Assembly: GCF_018691265.1 (NCBI RefSeq)
Contig: NW_024881301.1
Span: forward strand, 12,584,752 to 12,648,751
Reading direction: 5' to 3'
Length of the DNA stretch: 64,000 nucleotides
Source of the DNA: Tyto alba
Lineage: Eukaryota; Chordata; Aves; Strigiformes; Tytonidae
A program made the translations under genes and the position numbers. Shown one piece after another: positions 12,800-24,999 of the stretch. The stretch's first letter is position 1; every line of letters begins with the position of its first letter. The notes beneath the pieces were generated by a model, which saw nothing but the letters and a program-made list of their open reading frames with translations, was not told where the DNA came from and searched no databases.

Positions 12800-14026
12800 T
12801 TCTGATGATCGTAGTGTCTGTTGGGTTTTGCAGAAGAAAAGACCTGCACCAAGATTCACCCCATGCTCTTGGCATGACATCTTTCACCAAGCAGAACATT
12901 GTTAAAGTTTGTGCTACTCATATATACACACTTAGATACAAAATGTTGCAAGGAATAAAGCAAATCCTTTTCAGACAAATTTAAGATGTAAGGCTGTCAA
13001 GACTCAAGTTTTCTTATATCCTCTTCATTGCGTCAGTATTTTTGAATTTTCTTCTTACTGCAGAGATCTTGGAATGATGTGACTCCACAGTTGTGCTCAC
13101 GGGATTTGTAAAGGCAGAGTTCAGTGTCCTACAGATCTTTTAGCTCTCTTTTCCTGCTGTGTGGTACTTTTTACAAATGACATACTTTTCCCCCTGAGGG
13201 CATTAACTAATCTAGGCTTTCCTTTGTATATTCAGGCTCTCATTGTTCTGCATCTGTGTTTAGGCATGTGGTCAACCAGTTTCTTTCATAAGCTACATCT
13301 CTGTGACTGCTGTGTATTCCTTTATTGCTAACAAGAATTATGTAGTGTGTCTAAAGCTATCTCAGAATAGTACAGCTCATGTAGACTCCCATCTCTCCAA
13401 GACAAACTCAACCCCAGAACTGGCTTTCGTGTAGTAGTAGTATAGCTGAGAGGGAATGGGAAGGAATTATTCATTCATTAATACAGCTCTGTCTTTTTCC
13501 CTTCTGACAAAATACTTTCTAAAGCTCCCCTCCATTATTATTTAATTACCTTTGAGGCTCAGGTACATCAGCAAGGCTGAATTTCAAAGCAGAGAGCTTG
13601 CTACCTCAGAATCCTTGCTTGACTTTGTCCTTAAAGCAGTAAGAATTCACAGTGAATGTGGGGCATGGAGGGTGTAAGAAAGTGCCTCAGTCTGTGTAAG
13701 TAGGCCTCAGACCACAATAAGTTTTGTAAGTCAGGAGACGTACAAATGTATTTAACAGGCAGTAAATTGGTATAGTCAGCACTGCACACACAATTACTTG
13801 TCTTCAAAAAACAGGAGAAGATTCGTTCTGGGTTCATTAGCTGATGGGCCCATTGTGTGTGAACTTCTGTTGGCAACAGCCTCTGATAATACTTCAGAGT
13901 TGAGAGCCTCTGGTGACTGTCACTTCAAGTGGAGATCCTCACAGGCAATCATCTCGAATTACTATGGGATGTTACTGAAGTAATCTTCCTCTCTTTTCTT
14001 GCCAAAAGTATCACAGCCCTTGTATT

Positions 14027-14082
14027 AAAAAAAAAAAGAAAAAAAAAAGATAAAACCCAAACCAAAACAAAAACAACAAAAC
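14027..14082 (+). repeat. A-rich tract
   Basis: Runs of A broken by single G bases, followed by AAACC and AAAACAAAAC motifs. It resembles an aged poly-A tail or simple low-complexity DNA; no retroposed body was recognised upstream. Confidence 0.8.
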
Positions 14083-15263
14083 ATTAGCTGTGATGTTAAG
14101 TTAAATAAACCAGTAAGCCCTTGCAGTTAAACTGTTTCTTATGGAGGGGAGGAGGTAAATTGGAAGCTGGTGTGGTTATGTAATATGTTGTGGAGACAAT
14201 AACTCTGTGCTCCCAACACTAATCGGAGTGTTTACAACCCTCCCTTTTGTATTTTCTACTGAATAGCACAAATTCCTGTGGGGGACCTTTTACATTACCG
14301 CAGGAGGTTGCACAAAGAGCCCATTTGACAGGGACTAAGCAGCATTGAATCTCAAGTGAATAAATGAAACAGGTGGCACGCTGCCACAGTATTAGTGTGT
14401 CCAATAGCCCAGGGATTATGTTTGAGGCTGTGGGAATGAATCGGTCTGCTTCTTAGTGAAACAAATTCCCTTGTTGATGAGGAATCCTGAAAAGGATTCA
14501 AATTATGCAGGTGCTTAACATAACAGAAACTTGCATTGTAAGAGGCAAAGAATACCACATTCCTTTTAACATCACTGTAAACAGGATGCACGTTGAGATG
14601 GAGATGTGTTTCTTGGCAAAGGTCACCTCCAGAGCGTTTCTCCGTTTTCTGGTATTCCACACAGTGGCAGAGGAGCGGGTATCGATGCCAGGTCGGGTCC
14701 GTTACGCCAGATGAAGCCGCAGTCGATGCCTGCTCCCGTGCAAGCAGTCAGGAGCAACGTTATTCGGAAGGCAGGCCAGATGCAAACACGTGTGGAGCTG
14801 TGTCAGCTCTTGTACCGGCTTACGATGTTTGCTGACTCGCCACCGTTACAAGTTTTATCTCACAACGGGTTTAGCCATCCGCTGCTTTAATCGCTGCTAA
14901 CGCTTAACGTTTCCTTGTAAATCTACCCAGAAGATCAATCGGGTCGCTACCCGTCTGCCCTCAGCGGCTTCAGGAAACTCTACGAAAGCCATTTTACCGT
15001 TTTTTTCCCCGCCGGGAGGTCACTCACTGAAGCACGAGGGCGACGGGGCACCCCACGTTGGGGTTCCCCCCAGGGAGCCCCTTCGCTGCCTGCAGCCGGG
15101 CCCAGCTGCCGTCAAGCTCTCCTCGCGCCCGGCCTCCCACATTAACCTCCCTCAGACTAACAGGACCCACCGCCACCCCGGGCCTGGGGACTTAAAAAAA
15201 ACAGGGGAGCGAGGGAACAGACGAGCGACGCCTCTGGAGTCCTGCGGCGGCGGCGCGCCCGTC

Positions 15264-15278
15264 GCTGGGAGTTGTAGT
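15264..15278 (-). promoter_or_regulatory. ZNF143/Staf-type motif, reverse orientation
   Basis: The reverse strand reads ACTACAACTCCCAGC, the core of the consensus bound by ZNF143 (ACTACAnnTCCC). The site sits at the upstream edge of the CpG island, 20 bases from a second, forward-oriented copy. Such motifs are typical of TATA-less housekeeping promoters. Confidence 0.7.
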
Positions 15279-15298
15279 CCGGCGGCCTCCCCCACAGA

Positions 15299-15317
15299 AC
15301 TACAGCGCCCGTCATGC
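15299..15317 (+). promoter_or_regulatory. ZNF143/Staf-type motif, forward orientation
   Basis: Reads ACTACAGCGCCCGTCATGC, matching the extended ZNF143 site, with the ATGC end intact and one core difference (GCCC in place of TCCC). With the site at 15264-15278 it forms a divergent pair. Confidence 0.6.
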
Positions 15318-15371
15318 CGAGCGCGCGGGTGCGGCCTCCGCCCTGCACCGCCCCCTCTCGCCCACACGGCG

Positions 15372-15385
15372 CTGCGCGCGCGCAG
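15372..15385. promoter_or_regulatory. perfect GC palindrome
   Basis: CTGCGCGCGCGCAG reads identically on both strands and consists of alternating C/G in its centre. It may form Z-DNA or bind CpG-recognising factors; function is not shown. Confidence 0.5.
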
Positions 15386-15500
15386 GGCGGTGCTGGCGCG
15401 GGGCGGGCTTGGCCGTTGGCGCACGCGCCGGCCGCCCCGACCCCCCACCCCCCCCCAATTCCCCCCCCGAGCCGCCGAGCGAGGCGGCGGCGGCGGCGCT

Positions 15501-15512
15501 TGCGCCTGCGCG
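15501..15512 (+). promoter_or_regulatory. NRF1-like site
   Basis: TGCGCCTGCGCG differs at one position from the NRF1 consensus (Y)GCGCA(Y)GCGC(R). It lies just upstream of the probable first exon of RALBP1. Confidence 0.45.
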
Positions 15513-15559
15513 GTGGCGAGCTCGCGCTGCTCCCCGGCCGTCCTTGCGAGCCCGGGCGG

Positions 15560-15703
15560 CGGAGGCGGTGATGGGGCGCGAGGCGGAGCCCCGTGCGTGA
15601 GGCCGAGGCGGAGCCGCTGCGCCGGCGAACGGGACCCAGACGGTCAGTGCCCGCGAGCGGGGAGGGTGTCCGGCCCGGCCCGGCCCGGTCGCTGCCGTTC
15701 CCG
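15560..15703 (+). other. RALBP1: probable non-coding first exon of RALBP1
   Basis: Position is inferred, not seen. A 5'UTR exon is required because the coding part begins with a spliced exon whose acceptor at 34701-34704 precedes 50 non-coding bases. Within the CpG island the best consensus-like donor is ccg|gtgaga at 15703/15704, with an alternative at 15642/15643. The left boundary given is only a guess. Confidence 0.35.
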
Positions 15704-15713
15704 GTGAGAGGCG

Positions 15714-15728
15714 CGGAAGCCGCTTCCG
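15714..15728. promoter_or_regulatory. palindromic ETS motif pair
   Basis: CGGAAGC and GCTTCCG form an exact inverted repeat with a single C between them. Each arm contains the GGAA core of ETS-family factors (GABP, ELF, ELK). It sits just inside the candidate donor at 15703. Confidence 0.55.
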
Positions 15729-15751
15729 GGCTGGCGGGGAGGGGGTGGGGG
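15728..15751 (+). other. G-quadruplex-capable tract
   Basis: Four or more runs of at least three G separated by short loops (GGG, GGGG, GGGGG, GGGGG). It would lie at the very start of intron 1 of the RALBP1 transcript. Confidence 0.5.
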
Positions 15752-18089
15752 AATAACGGGCGGCGGGGAGCCGCCCACCGGGCGCCGCTGCCGGGTGGAG
15801 GAGGGGCCGGCCCGGGCTGCCCGCAGGCTGAGGGAGGGGAGGAGCCGCTGGGGTCTCCGCCCCCCCCACCCCCCGGGGCGCTGCCGTTCCCCGCGGGGGC
15901 GATCGACAGCCCCCGCCGGCGGCGGGGCGACTCGGCCGGCCGGCCGGCCTGCCTGCCTGCCGCGGCGGAGGGGCCAGGCCGCGCGTCCCAGCGGCGACTC
16001 CTTGGCCGGGCAGCTCCGGAGGGGGATCCGGCTGGTGTGCTTTGCGTACCGGCCCGGTCGCCCCTCGTGTCCCCGTGGGAGCGGGCGTCAGGCTCCTCCT
16101 GCGGCCGCTTTGCTTAAGCGTTTGTGCGCTTTGAATCGTGCGGGGTTCCGTGTAGTTCAGGCTCAGGTTAGAGGTTTTCTGGGCTATGGGTCAGCTTTCT
16201 GTGAGGTTGTTTTGTTTTTTTATTCGTTCACCTTCACCTAGAGGTCACATCTTAAAAACCAGAAAACTTAGCTTTATTGTAATTTTTCTGCATCTGGTGT
16301 GTTTAACAGGTTCTAAGGGTGCTGTGTTTTCTACCTAATAACAGTGTTCTAGAGTGTGTTACCGTACATCATATGTCAGTGTGTGATGTGTAATTACACA
16401 GATGTTACTTTTAAGAGATTATGTGTGTTAAAATAAACGGCAGAGAAAATGCTAGCAATCCACATCGATAATTTGAAATCATCTGTTCATAAGAACGTTG
16501 TGGTTTGGATTCCCCCCTCCTTGGTGTCCCTGAAGTTAATGAGCATCCTTAAAGAATAAAAAATAATAGGCTAAAGCCTTTTTACCAGTTGCATAAACTA
16601 GATAAATCTATGTAAGTCTTTTGTTCCGGAACAGAAAACCAGCTATTTATATCTATTTATGTGCATTCTTATGCCTATTTCTTATCTGAAAAGTGCTTGA
16701 AGTGCTTACCATGTGTGTTCGGCATTGCTATAATGAACCCATCCAAGGGTAGTGTTAAAGCTTTGTTGGGTATGATGCAGGACTATAATAGATGTGAATA
16801 TACTAGCAAGCTTAATGAAAAATGGGAGGGAGATCCCTTAGATGTGGGTTTTGGTGTCATTTGAGGTGTTGTATATAGTTTCTGATGAATGGTGCTGTAC
16901 AGCTTTTTCAGTTCATTTTAGTACAGTCCATACATTTTAGTTTAGTCCATACATGGTGTAGTTATACAGCAGTTGTGACACATACTCTTGAGGGGCTCTT
17001 TTCTACAGAGAAATAAAACAGAAATAAGAAAGTTATATACTTTGTACATAGAAATATAATAGAAATAGAATAAGCTTCCAAACCGTTGTGGTTTTGAGTG
17101 TTTACTACTTCTAGGTGTTTGTAATATACTAAACACCTGCTGTAACATTCTAGGTAGCTAGGTCAAAAACAAGGTGTTTATTACAGAGAAGCTGGGAACT
17201 TCACATTCTCTGTTCTAGGGATCTCATATCTAGCTTTGAGAGGATAAGTGGTGTTCTTTAGTCTTCCTACATCTGAAATAGAAGGTAGGAATAGCTGCCT
17301 CAAAATGTTAATACTCCAGGTGCACCTCTGGCACTATTCTGTCTTAGTTAAGGTGTGTTCAGGGGTGGGAGGGCACACTTTGTGGTTTGGATTGGGCTGG
17401 GGGTTTTTTCCTCAAAAGTAGGGATTTCACTGTAAAACCCCTGATGTGATTGTAGTTATACGGGGAATAAAGTTTTTTCTGTAGGGAAGCATATTTCTAT
17501 AGGTGCCTGTCTATACCAGAATATATTGTCTTGGTATTACTGTAACTGCGTATTTGCTTCAGAGCTGCATGGCTTAATTCTGTAGAGATACTTAAAGCAA
17601 AACTGATGTGCATATGCACTGTGTGTCACACTTCGGGGTTCTGATCTTAGCCGTACCCTTTAGGCACTTCCCTAATACATTTTAGCTGTATTTTCTTACA
17701 GAAAAACTTTCAATATTTTCTGAATAAATACTGCCTTTTCTTACAGGCTGTTTTTATACTCATGGAATATGCTGCTGTTTAGCAATAAATACCAACAAAC
17801 GCAAATCTGATTTCCTTTTGTAAAGCTTGGTGTCATGTAGCTGGCTGTAAAATGCCGAAATCAAGTATAGTATGACATTTATTTTTAGTTTATTGTATGT
17901 CTAGTATAATCTACTAAACCTTTCTCTGAACTAATGTATCTGATTATTTTGAATCAGTGAATGATTCACTACCCTTAAAATTAGTCATGGTTTGTCATGT
18001 ACCTCCTTCAGATTTTTACCTAAAGAACTCATCAGCTCTTTTCTCTGTTCACCTGAGCCTCATGAACCATAGTTTTCAAATTGTTGCTC

Positions 18090-18110
18090 AAAAAAAAAAA
18101 AAAAAAAAAA
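18090..18110 (+). repeat. poly-A run
   Basis: Twenty-one consecutive A bases in intron 1, with no recognised element attached. Confidence 0.95.
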
Positions 18111-18930
18111 TCAAATGAGCCTATAGTTGGGCTGGAGGTAGCCTGGGGGAGGCTTGCACTTAGGCTGCATCCCCACACGTGGTGCTGTTTAGAGGTGATC
18201 GTTGTCCGGATAACAATTACGTCTTCTACTTGCCATGGCCAAAACCAGAAAGGTAAGGTTGCCATTTGATTTTAGAAAAAGGAAGGGTATGACTCCTTTC
18301 TTTCCCAGCCATCGCTCACTTTTTGGGCTTGATATCAGGGAATATACAAGCTTGGTTGAAGCTGTGGAGGTATAGTAGAGTGAAAGAGCCTTTGATGTTG
18401 GCAGCAACAGCAGGCCTTCATCTCTGAAGCTGAATAGCAGCAGGGATCCAGCGCTCCCCGCTTCCAGTTTTTCTTTAGGCTGCAGTAGAAAGTGGGGAGT
18501 GACTGTTTACAGGGGCAGCTGCTGGGAAGTGGGGTGACAAGGGATAGAATGGCCAGAGTAAGGAGTAGTGATCCAGTAAGCAGGCTCCCACAACATTTGG
18601 CTCAGATATATCCAAAGAGATTATAGTTTATTCTGTCCTGTTACTAGAAGATAATACACTCAGAAAAAATACTTCAGTTAGGCTTCATCACTAAAGTGCT
18701 GTGACAATTTTGAACTAGGAGGGAAAAATTTGTGAAAAAGATAAATACACAGTACAGTGGCTTCAGTGGATAGAGTAATGTATTATGAAGCTAAAAACCA
18801 AAGTTAATACCTAAACAAAATACATCTGACCAAAAATATTTGGGAAATATAGATGGGGTCCTTAGTGTTGTTTATTATTAATTGTGCATTGAAAAAGCAG
18901 AAGGCATTGTTTTTTCTTGTCTAATTTATG

Positions 18931-18987
18931 AATTCAGAGTATGCTCTGGGAGTCTCAGAGTATTTATAAATTCAGAGTATGCTCTGG
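18931..18987 (+). repeat. 38-bp-spaced direct repeat
   Basis: AATTCAGAGTATGCTCTGG occurs at 18931-18949 and again at 18969-18987, both preceded by a similar TTAT(G/A)-type sequence. The spacing of 38 bases suggests a recent local tandem duplication. Confidence 0.85.
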
Positions 18988-21900
18988 AGACTGAGATCTA
19001 CCATTTTGAAAACATGAGATCACAATGTTTAGGAGCGATCGGTTCACTACCTACAAGTTGTATTTCCTTTTGTAAGTAAATAAAATGTATTTAATTAAAT
19101 AACACGGTTTGATATTTTTTTATTGTGTAGCTTCTGTAATACTAAGTAAACAAAAGTACAGATAATGAACATGCCCCAGTTTCTTCCAGAAGCATCTTGG
19201 CATAACATCCTGACTGAAAAATAGCAACTAATTATTTAAGAAATGCGTAATTTTATAATGATAAAGAAATAAATAAAGAAAAAGTGTTCACCAGTTGCTA
19301 AACCAATAATAATGTAAGTCTGAATATAGTGAGCTGTTTAATAGCACGAATTAATGTGGTATGTAGCCCAGTTTTAAAAAAAAAATAGTAGAGAAAATGT
19401 TATGTTTAGTTTTAAATAATTAGATTTAGTATTGTCTTCTACGTGCAGAATTAAAGCATGCAATTGTTCTGATATAGTAGTAATTGAAGAGTGTGATCTA
19501 AGTTGCTTGATCCTTGTTGATGTGCTCTTAATTGTTAATAGTTTGTCATCTGTCCATTTATTTTTAGTGCTGGGCAGTTATGTAGAAATACAGACTTGAA
19601 TCAATCAGTGCAACTATAAAATTTCTTTAAAATAAGGTTTATGATCCTTGGTGTTACAGATTAATCTGCAGTATCACCTTTCAGGCAATCCCTGGCTTGC
19701 TTCTGTCCAGGCACCTGTCTTTCCTGGAGGAAGCAGGGAACAGTTTAATGATTCTTGCCAGCTACAGCCTAACGCAAAGCACAGCTCTGGGGAAGACCTT
19801 GCATAAGTGTGCAGAGATGTACCAATTTAACTTTGCGGGGCTACACTTTTTCATTGGAGTAGGTGCTGCCCTCAACTTCAGTGCAATGCAAGGGGCAGCT
19901 TTGCAACTAGTAACAGCGGATTTCTCTTCTCCACACTGCCTTTTTATTCTCCTTCTTGCTCGCAGGGAACTGAGCTTTTTTAGACTGGCTATTTTGGTCT
20001 CTGGAGGCACACAAGGAAAGAAAGGGATGAGTGATGGCTGTTTGCGTGAGGTGGGAAGGGGCCAGATGGCTGCTATAGAGGAAGAGTGAGAAGCAAGTGC
20101 TCGGTGGTAAGGTTTGACATTCCAAATCAGAATGCGAGTTTGGACCAAGCTGAAAATTATTTTAAGGAAAATAAATTTAGCTTCAGGTTGGTTGTTTTGT
20201 ACATTTGCTAGCAGTGAATAACTCTTCACTCAAGTCAATATGTATAGTTATGTAGAGATAAAATGTATTTTCATTTAATTTTTGTCCTCTATAGTATGAA
20301 AATTTCACATGTTTCTATGCTCTGGCTTAAGACAGCTCATGAAGTTTACTTCCTGTTTTACAGTTTCAGTAGGATCCCTGGGCTTTTGTGTTACATGTAA
20401 CAGAGCTTCATGCTAGAAGACAGACCTCTGGCAGAAAGGGACTTTTGGGACTGAACATAGATTTCTGATACTACCAGCACATCAGCTGGATACATGATTT
20501 TTAAAAACACAGTGCAAGGTGATAATACTGTTAACTTGACACTTGTGGAAAAAAGAGCCATCTCAGGGACAAAAACTGCAGCTTTTTCACTAAAAATGTA
20601 GTAAGAATTCTGCAAGAATATCAATTCTCTGTAAAGCCATACCTAACATTTTAAAATAAGTGTCATGCCTAAGAGTCAGAAGCTATAATTTTAATGTTTT
20701 TTTCTAGAAAAACTTTTGTGAAATTTAATGTTAAGTTACCCTTGTAATTACGCTTATTGCTACTTTAACATTTCTAGCCTGTCCTTGTGTGTGGTTTAAA
20801 TATGAGCATCACCAGTCAAGGTGCAGATTTTTTTTGGATGTTTCAATGAAAATAATTTTTCACTGATTTTTATTAGCATTAATTACACTGAATGGTAAAT
20901 GTAAATTCTAAAGCTAAACATGCCAGAAATTAAACTGTCTCGTTTCACGGTATTAGTAGTGTTTTTCTATCCTATTTCTATGGAAGTCCATAATTCTGGG
21001 TTATTGTTTTCCTCTGTCCAATACATGGCTACCACATACTTAATATTGATTGTATTAATCTGATATTGCCTGAGGTATGATAATTAAATTGGTAGATATC
21101 TTACTGTATCTGTAATAAACTAACTCCAGTAGATTTTAATATTGTGAACGAAATGCTTTATAAAAACATAATGCTAGTCTGTATAAAACCTAGATTTGAA
21201 AAGTATCATCTGACACCCTCCTTAATTTTCAATTGTGATGGCTTCAAAGGAGGTGCTGTTCTTTTAAGATAGACTAAAGAGCTTCTCATATTTGATGGGA
21301 TTTTTTTAGTTGTTTGAATGGACTGAAAATATAAGAGCTTGGGGAGAAAAACAAAGCAACTGATTGATAGATTTACCCAGAAACTCTTAGGATTATTTCA
21401 GTCTAGTGGTTTTAGCTTTTCTTGTTCTTTAGATATTTTAATCTTTACAAATTCTGTAAGTTTTCTTTGTGCTATCTGCTTTCAAGCTAATCTTGGGTGC
21501 AGAGACCTTTCACAGGTCATGCTTCTGAAGTTTTAATCCTGGAATTTGAGGTTGCAGTTCTCCAAAATTTATATAACTCGTACTGCTGGTGATCAGGTGG
21601 GTTTTCATCAGTCATCTTTTGAAAAGGATTTCAAAAGTTATTGGAGGAAATGAAATCCAGCTTTCCAGCTGAAAGAGGAAGTCTTGAATACACAGAGTTC
21701 TTACTTTGTTGTTTAGACAGCTCAGTAAATTCACAACTGACGTACTAAGAATTATATTCAAATCCAAGTTCTTTGACAAAGATAATTAAGAAAACCTAAT
21801 TTTCTGGCAATGACTATCACAAATGTATCTTGGAATATGCCAAAATCTGTATACCTTACAAAAAACAATAGAGAAGTGGTGCTGCAGGCAACAACCGATG

Positions 21901-24900
21901 CTTGTGTGCTATAATTTTGATATTTATTTTATGATAAAAATGACTTACAGTTTTCTTTTGTGGTTGGCTTCTTTTGGTTGCTAGTTCTGTATAAATCCTT
22001 TTGTAAGTAAGTTTTGAATATGCTGTTTCAGTCAGACTTTAAAGATATTGGAAAGATACACAAACATTTGTCACAGAAGTTTGCAGTAAGTGTGTGTCAT
22101 TAGAACAATCAGTTACAGATGCAGGTTTTCAGCCAGTAATTACACTTGGTTTTTAGTACTTAAGAGCAAGGATTTGGCCACTCTTAAAAATGCCTTATGC
22201 CAACAGAGGCAGTTTATTTTCTTTTTTAGGGCAGAGAGAGGACAATGGCACTGGTTTGTCTTATGTATATGAGGGCTTCCATTAAACTACCTACACTAAT
22301 TTTATTTAAAGCAGCATGACTTTTCTTGTGTAGACAAGGATACACAACAGATTTGGGTCAGAACTTGTTTGGTCCTGTGCTATCAGATACTGAACTTTTT
22401 TGTCAGCTGTGCAGCATACATATTGCTTGTGTCTATTTGTGTTATTATTCAGTTCATTTCTATTAAATTTGGCAAGTAAATTGAAAATGGCAATTGGTGT
22501 GTATTTCATAAGGTATGGGGTTTTTTTATGATACTCTGAAGCCATAGGATTGCCAAAAATGATGATAGGTGCCACAGACTGAGCTGAAGCTTGTTTTAAA
22601 AAATATATGAATTTAATTTTCAATTCTCAGGGTGTTTATACATTTTTCTAGAAAGCTGCTGTTTCATGTAAGTTTTCTTGTAAAGCTGTTTGGCTCTGTA
22701 GATTGGCCTAGAACACAAATAAATGTGAACTTGTGGGTTCTGCCGCTGTGTCAGTAATTGGTAATTTAACTGATCCCCATAGTTGCCTCTGAAGAAGCCT
22801 TTGCTTCCTGTGGAGGCAGATTCCTGCTTCCCAGCCACTCGCTGCAGAGAGGAACCCAGGAGACCAGCTGCTGCCCCGAGCTGGGTGGTGCCGTGCCTTG
22901 CCTTGAATGTATTTGTGAATGTTTTCAGTGTTCACACACGTTTTGCAACATCTCGTCCCTGGAGGTGGTGGTGTTAATCATAATTATTAATCTACTGATT
23001 TTATAAATATTTAAATTTACTTTCCCCTTAGTATCGAGTGAATGTGGGGCAGAGGTGGAAAACAGAACTTGATAATCCTAACTCTACATATAGTACTGAA
23101 AAAAATAACTGAAAATTTAGAAATTTACAGGAAGGCTAAGTACTTCATGTGGTCTTGATGAAGAGTTGTCATTGGCATTGATGGGAGTATGTCTGAAAAG
23201 AAGAGACTATATAGTCTTCTTGTGTGAAAACTTATTTACCATGGTTAAAAAAAAAAAAAAGTAAAAGAAAATTATAGCATGAGTTTGACAAACATCAGCA
23301 TCTATTCCAGCAGGTTGCACTCCTATAGATGTAACATGGATCAGTAAAACTATTCTTTTGTTGGTACGGCTCAAATCAGATCTCCAAATGAAATAAGCTA
23401 CATCAGAAAAAAATCTTTTGGTGGGTAAAACTGCATCTACAATACAGCTTTGCTAAAAACAGCTGTGCTGGGAGCATGGAAACATTATACTCTTATCCAT
23501 TATAACTAAGTTGGGAAAAAGTTTGCATGCAACCCAATCTCCAGTTGATTTTATTCAATATGGGCCTAATAAAACAACTGGGGAAGGCAGAATGGGACAG
23601 TTTGCTTCTACTTTGGTTTCTAGGTCAATAGCCCCTGACATTAGCTTGATAATATACAGGACTCTAAGCCAAAAACAGAGGTAATGCAGGTAGATGTAGT
23701 TACTAAATAATCACTAAGAATAACCAGGGAAGCTGTTATATAAACAGTTTTTCTAGATCAAAGTCTTCCTTTTTCTTTCTGCTGTTACAATAGAATGGGT
23801 TTTCTCAACCACCATAGTCCTGTTTTAATTTAATATTCACTAAAAGTTGGATATGTTTTGCCTGTGTTACATTGGAACGTGCAGAGTTTTAAACATGAAA
23901 AAAAAAATCATACGTGGAAACTGATTTTATGTGTTGTGTATCACACTGAGAGATCCAAGCAAAGCGGTTCTTAGTTTCTCCTTATGTTATAGAGTTGTCA
24001 GTTCAAGTGGCAGCTTGTAACTTAATAGATCTCTTCATCTGTGTTCAGTACATGGTGGCAAAAATTCAATGTAAAACACAAGAAACTTAGTTTTCACAGT
24101 TTTAACCCTAAAGATTTGTGTGTCATTAATAGACTTTCAGAAGATGCTTGTTTCTGGGAATTGTAAGGCCTTGAAATTGAATATTCTTTGCCTTTGGTAA
24201 GGTAAACCAGACTATTCATGCCGACCTTCCAGTTAAAGGATTATGAAGTGACTATTTGAAATGAACTTAATGCTGTTTGAAAATTCTGTAAATAAAATAA
24301 TTCAACCAATTAAGTGAAGAAGCATGGTACTTCTAACTGATTTTTCTACATCCAGTCTAAAAGATAGTATCTCAATATCGGGTTAAACGACACTGTGGAT
24401 TCAGAATGCAGTACTTTGTGTAGCATGGGTGCTTTTTGTTGTTTACATATTAAGTGGGTTTATGCAGCTGACGGGGTAGCTAAGCTTCATCTCCACTGAA
24501 CTCAGTGTGCTAGTAGGTGGTAGCAAGTGGCTTTTAAAGGACAAACTAGCAGATACAAGTTAAGCAATGTTTGTAGGGAGGCATACCCATTCTGATTTCG
24601 TTGTAATTGGCATGGATAAGAAAGATCATTATGATAATGCAGTGGCATTGATGTCTGCCTGTACATGTCAACTGAGTATATTTCCAAGATTTCCATAGAG
24701 CTTGAACTCTACCTGCTGGCAGGAGCCTCATGATATGTTACTGCATCTGGTGCTGCTGTTGCTTTTGCCAGATGAATTACTGCTGTTACAGAAATGCCAG
24801 TGTGTTATATTACACGTTTCTGGTGTGGAGGCATGTCCCAGATTTCTTAACAGTGTTAAATCCAAAGCAAAGTGTCTTTTGATATTTGCTGTTTACCCTT

Positions 24901-24994
24901 GTAATTTCTGGTATTTTAGCATGAGTTAGCTAATGCGCTCTTAAAAACCACACAAACGAACAAAAACAAAGCACAGAAAACAAATCTAGGTTAT

Positions 24995-24999
24995 ATAGC
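24995..24999 (+). repeat. target-site duplication, left copy
   Basis: ATAGC immediately before the TG of the LTR; identical to 25983-25987. Confidence 0.75.

Larger units (their letters stand above)
11351..15019. other. intergenic region TWSG1-RALBP1
   Basis: About 3.7 kb between the probable TWSG1 polyadenylation site and the RALBP1 CpG island. It contains the LTR-like block at 12165-12799 and an A-rich tract near 14.03-14.08 kb. G+C content rises from about 14.6 kb towards the promoter. The open frames here, such as 14505-14714 and 14606-14890, have no recognisable product. Confidence 0.7.
15020..16125. promoter_or_regulatory. RALBP1: CpG island promoter of RALBP1
   Basis: About 1.1 kb of very GC-rich, CpG-dense sequence in an otherwise AT-rich window, 19 kb upstream of the first RALBP1 coding exon. 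No TATA box is evident. It contains two ZNF143-type motifs, an NRF1-like site, a palindromic ETS pair and a G-rich tract. Because RALBP1 has a non-coding first exon in mammals, that exon is expected here, with candidate splice donors at 15642/15643 (acg|gtcagt) and 15703/15704 (ccg|gtgaga). Long open frames across the island are a by-product of low stop-codon density and are not genes. The transcription start cannot be fixed from sequence alone. Confidence 0.85.

Noticed and set aside
15312..15869. 185-codon minus-strand open frame and plus-strand frames up to 174 codons in the CpG island
   Set aside because: Stop codons are rare by chance in such GC-rich DNA; the products are Pro/Ala/Arg/Gly low-complexity and resemble no family.
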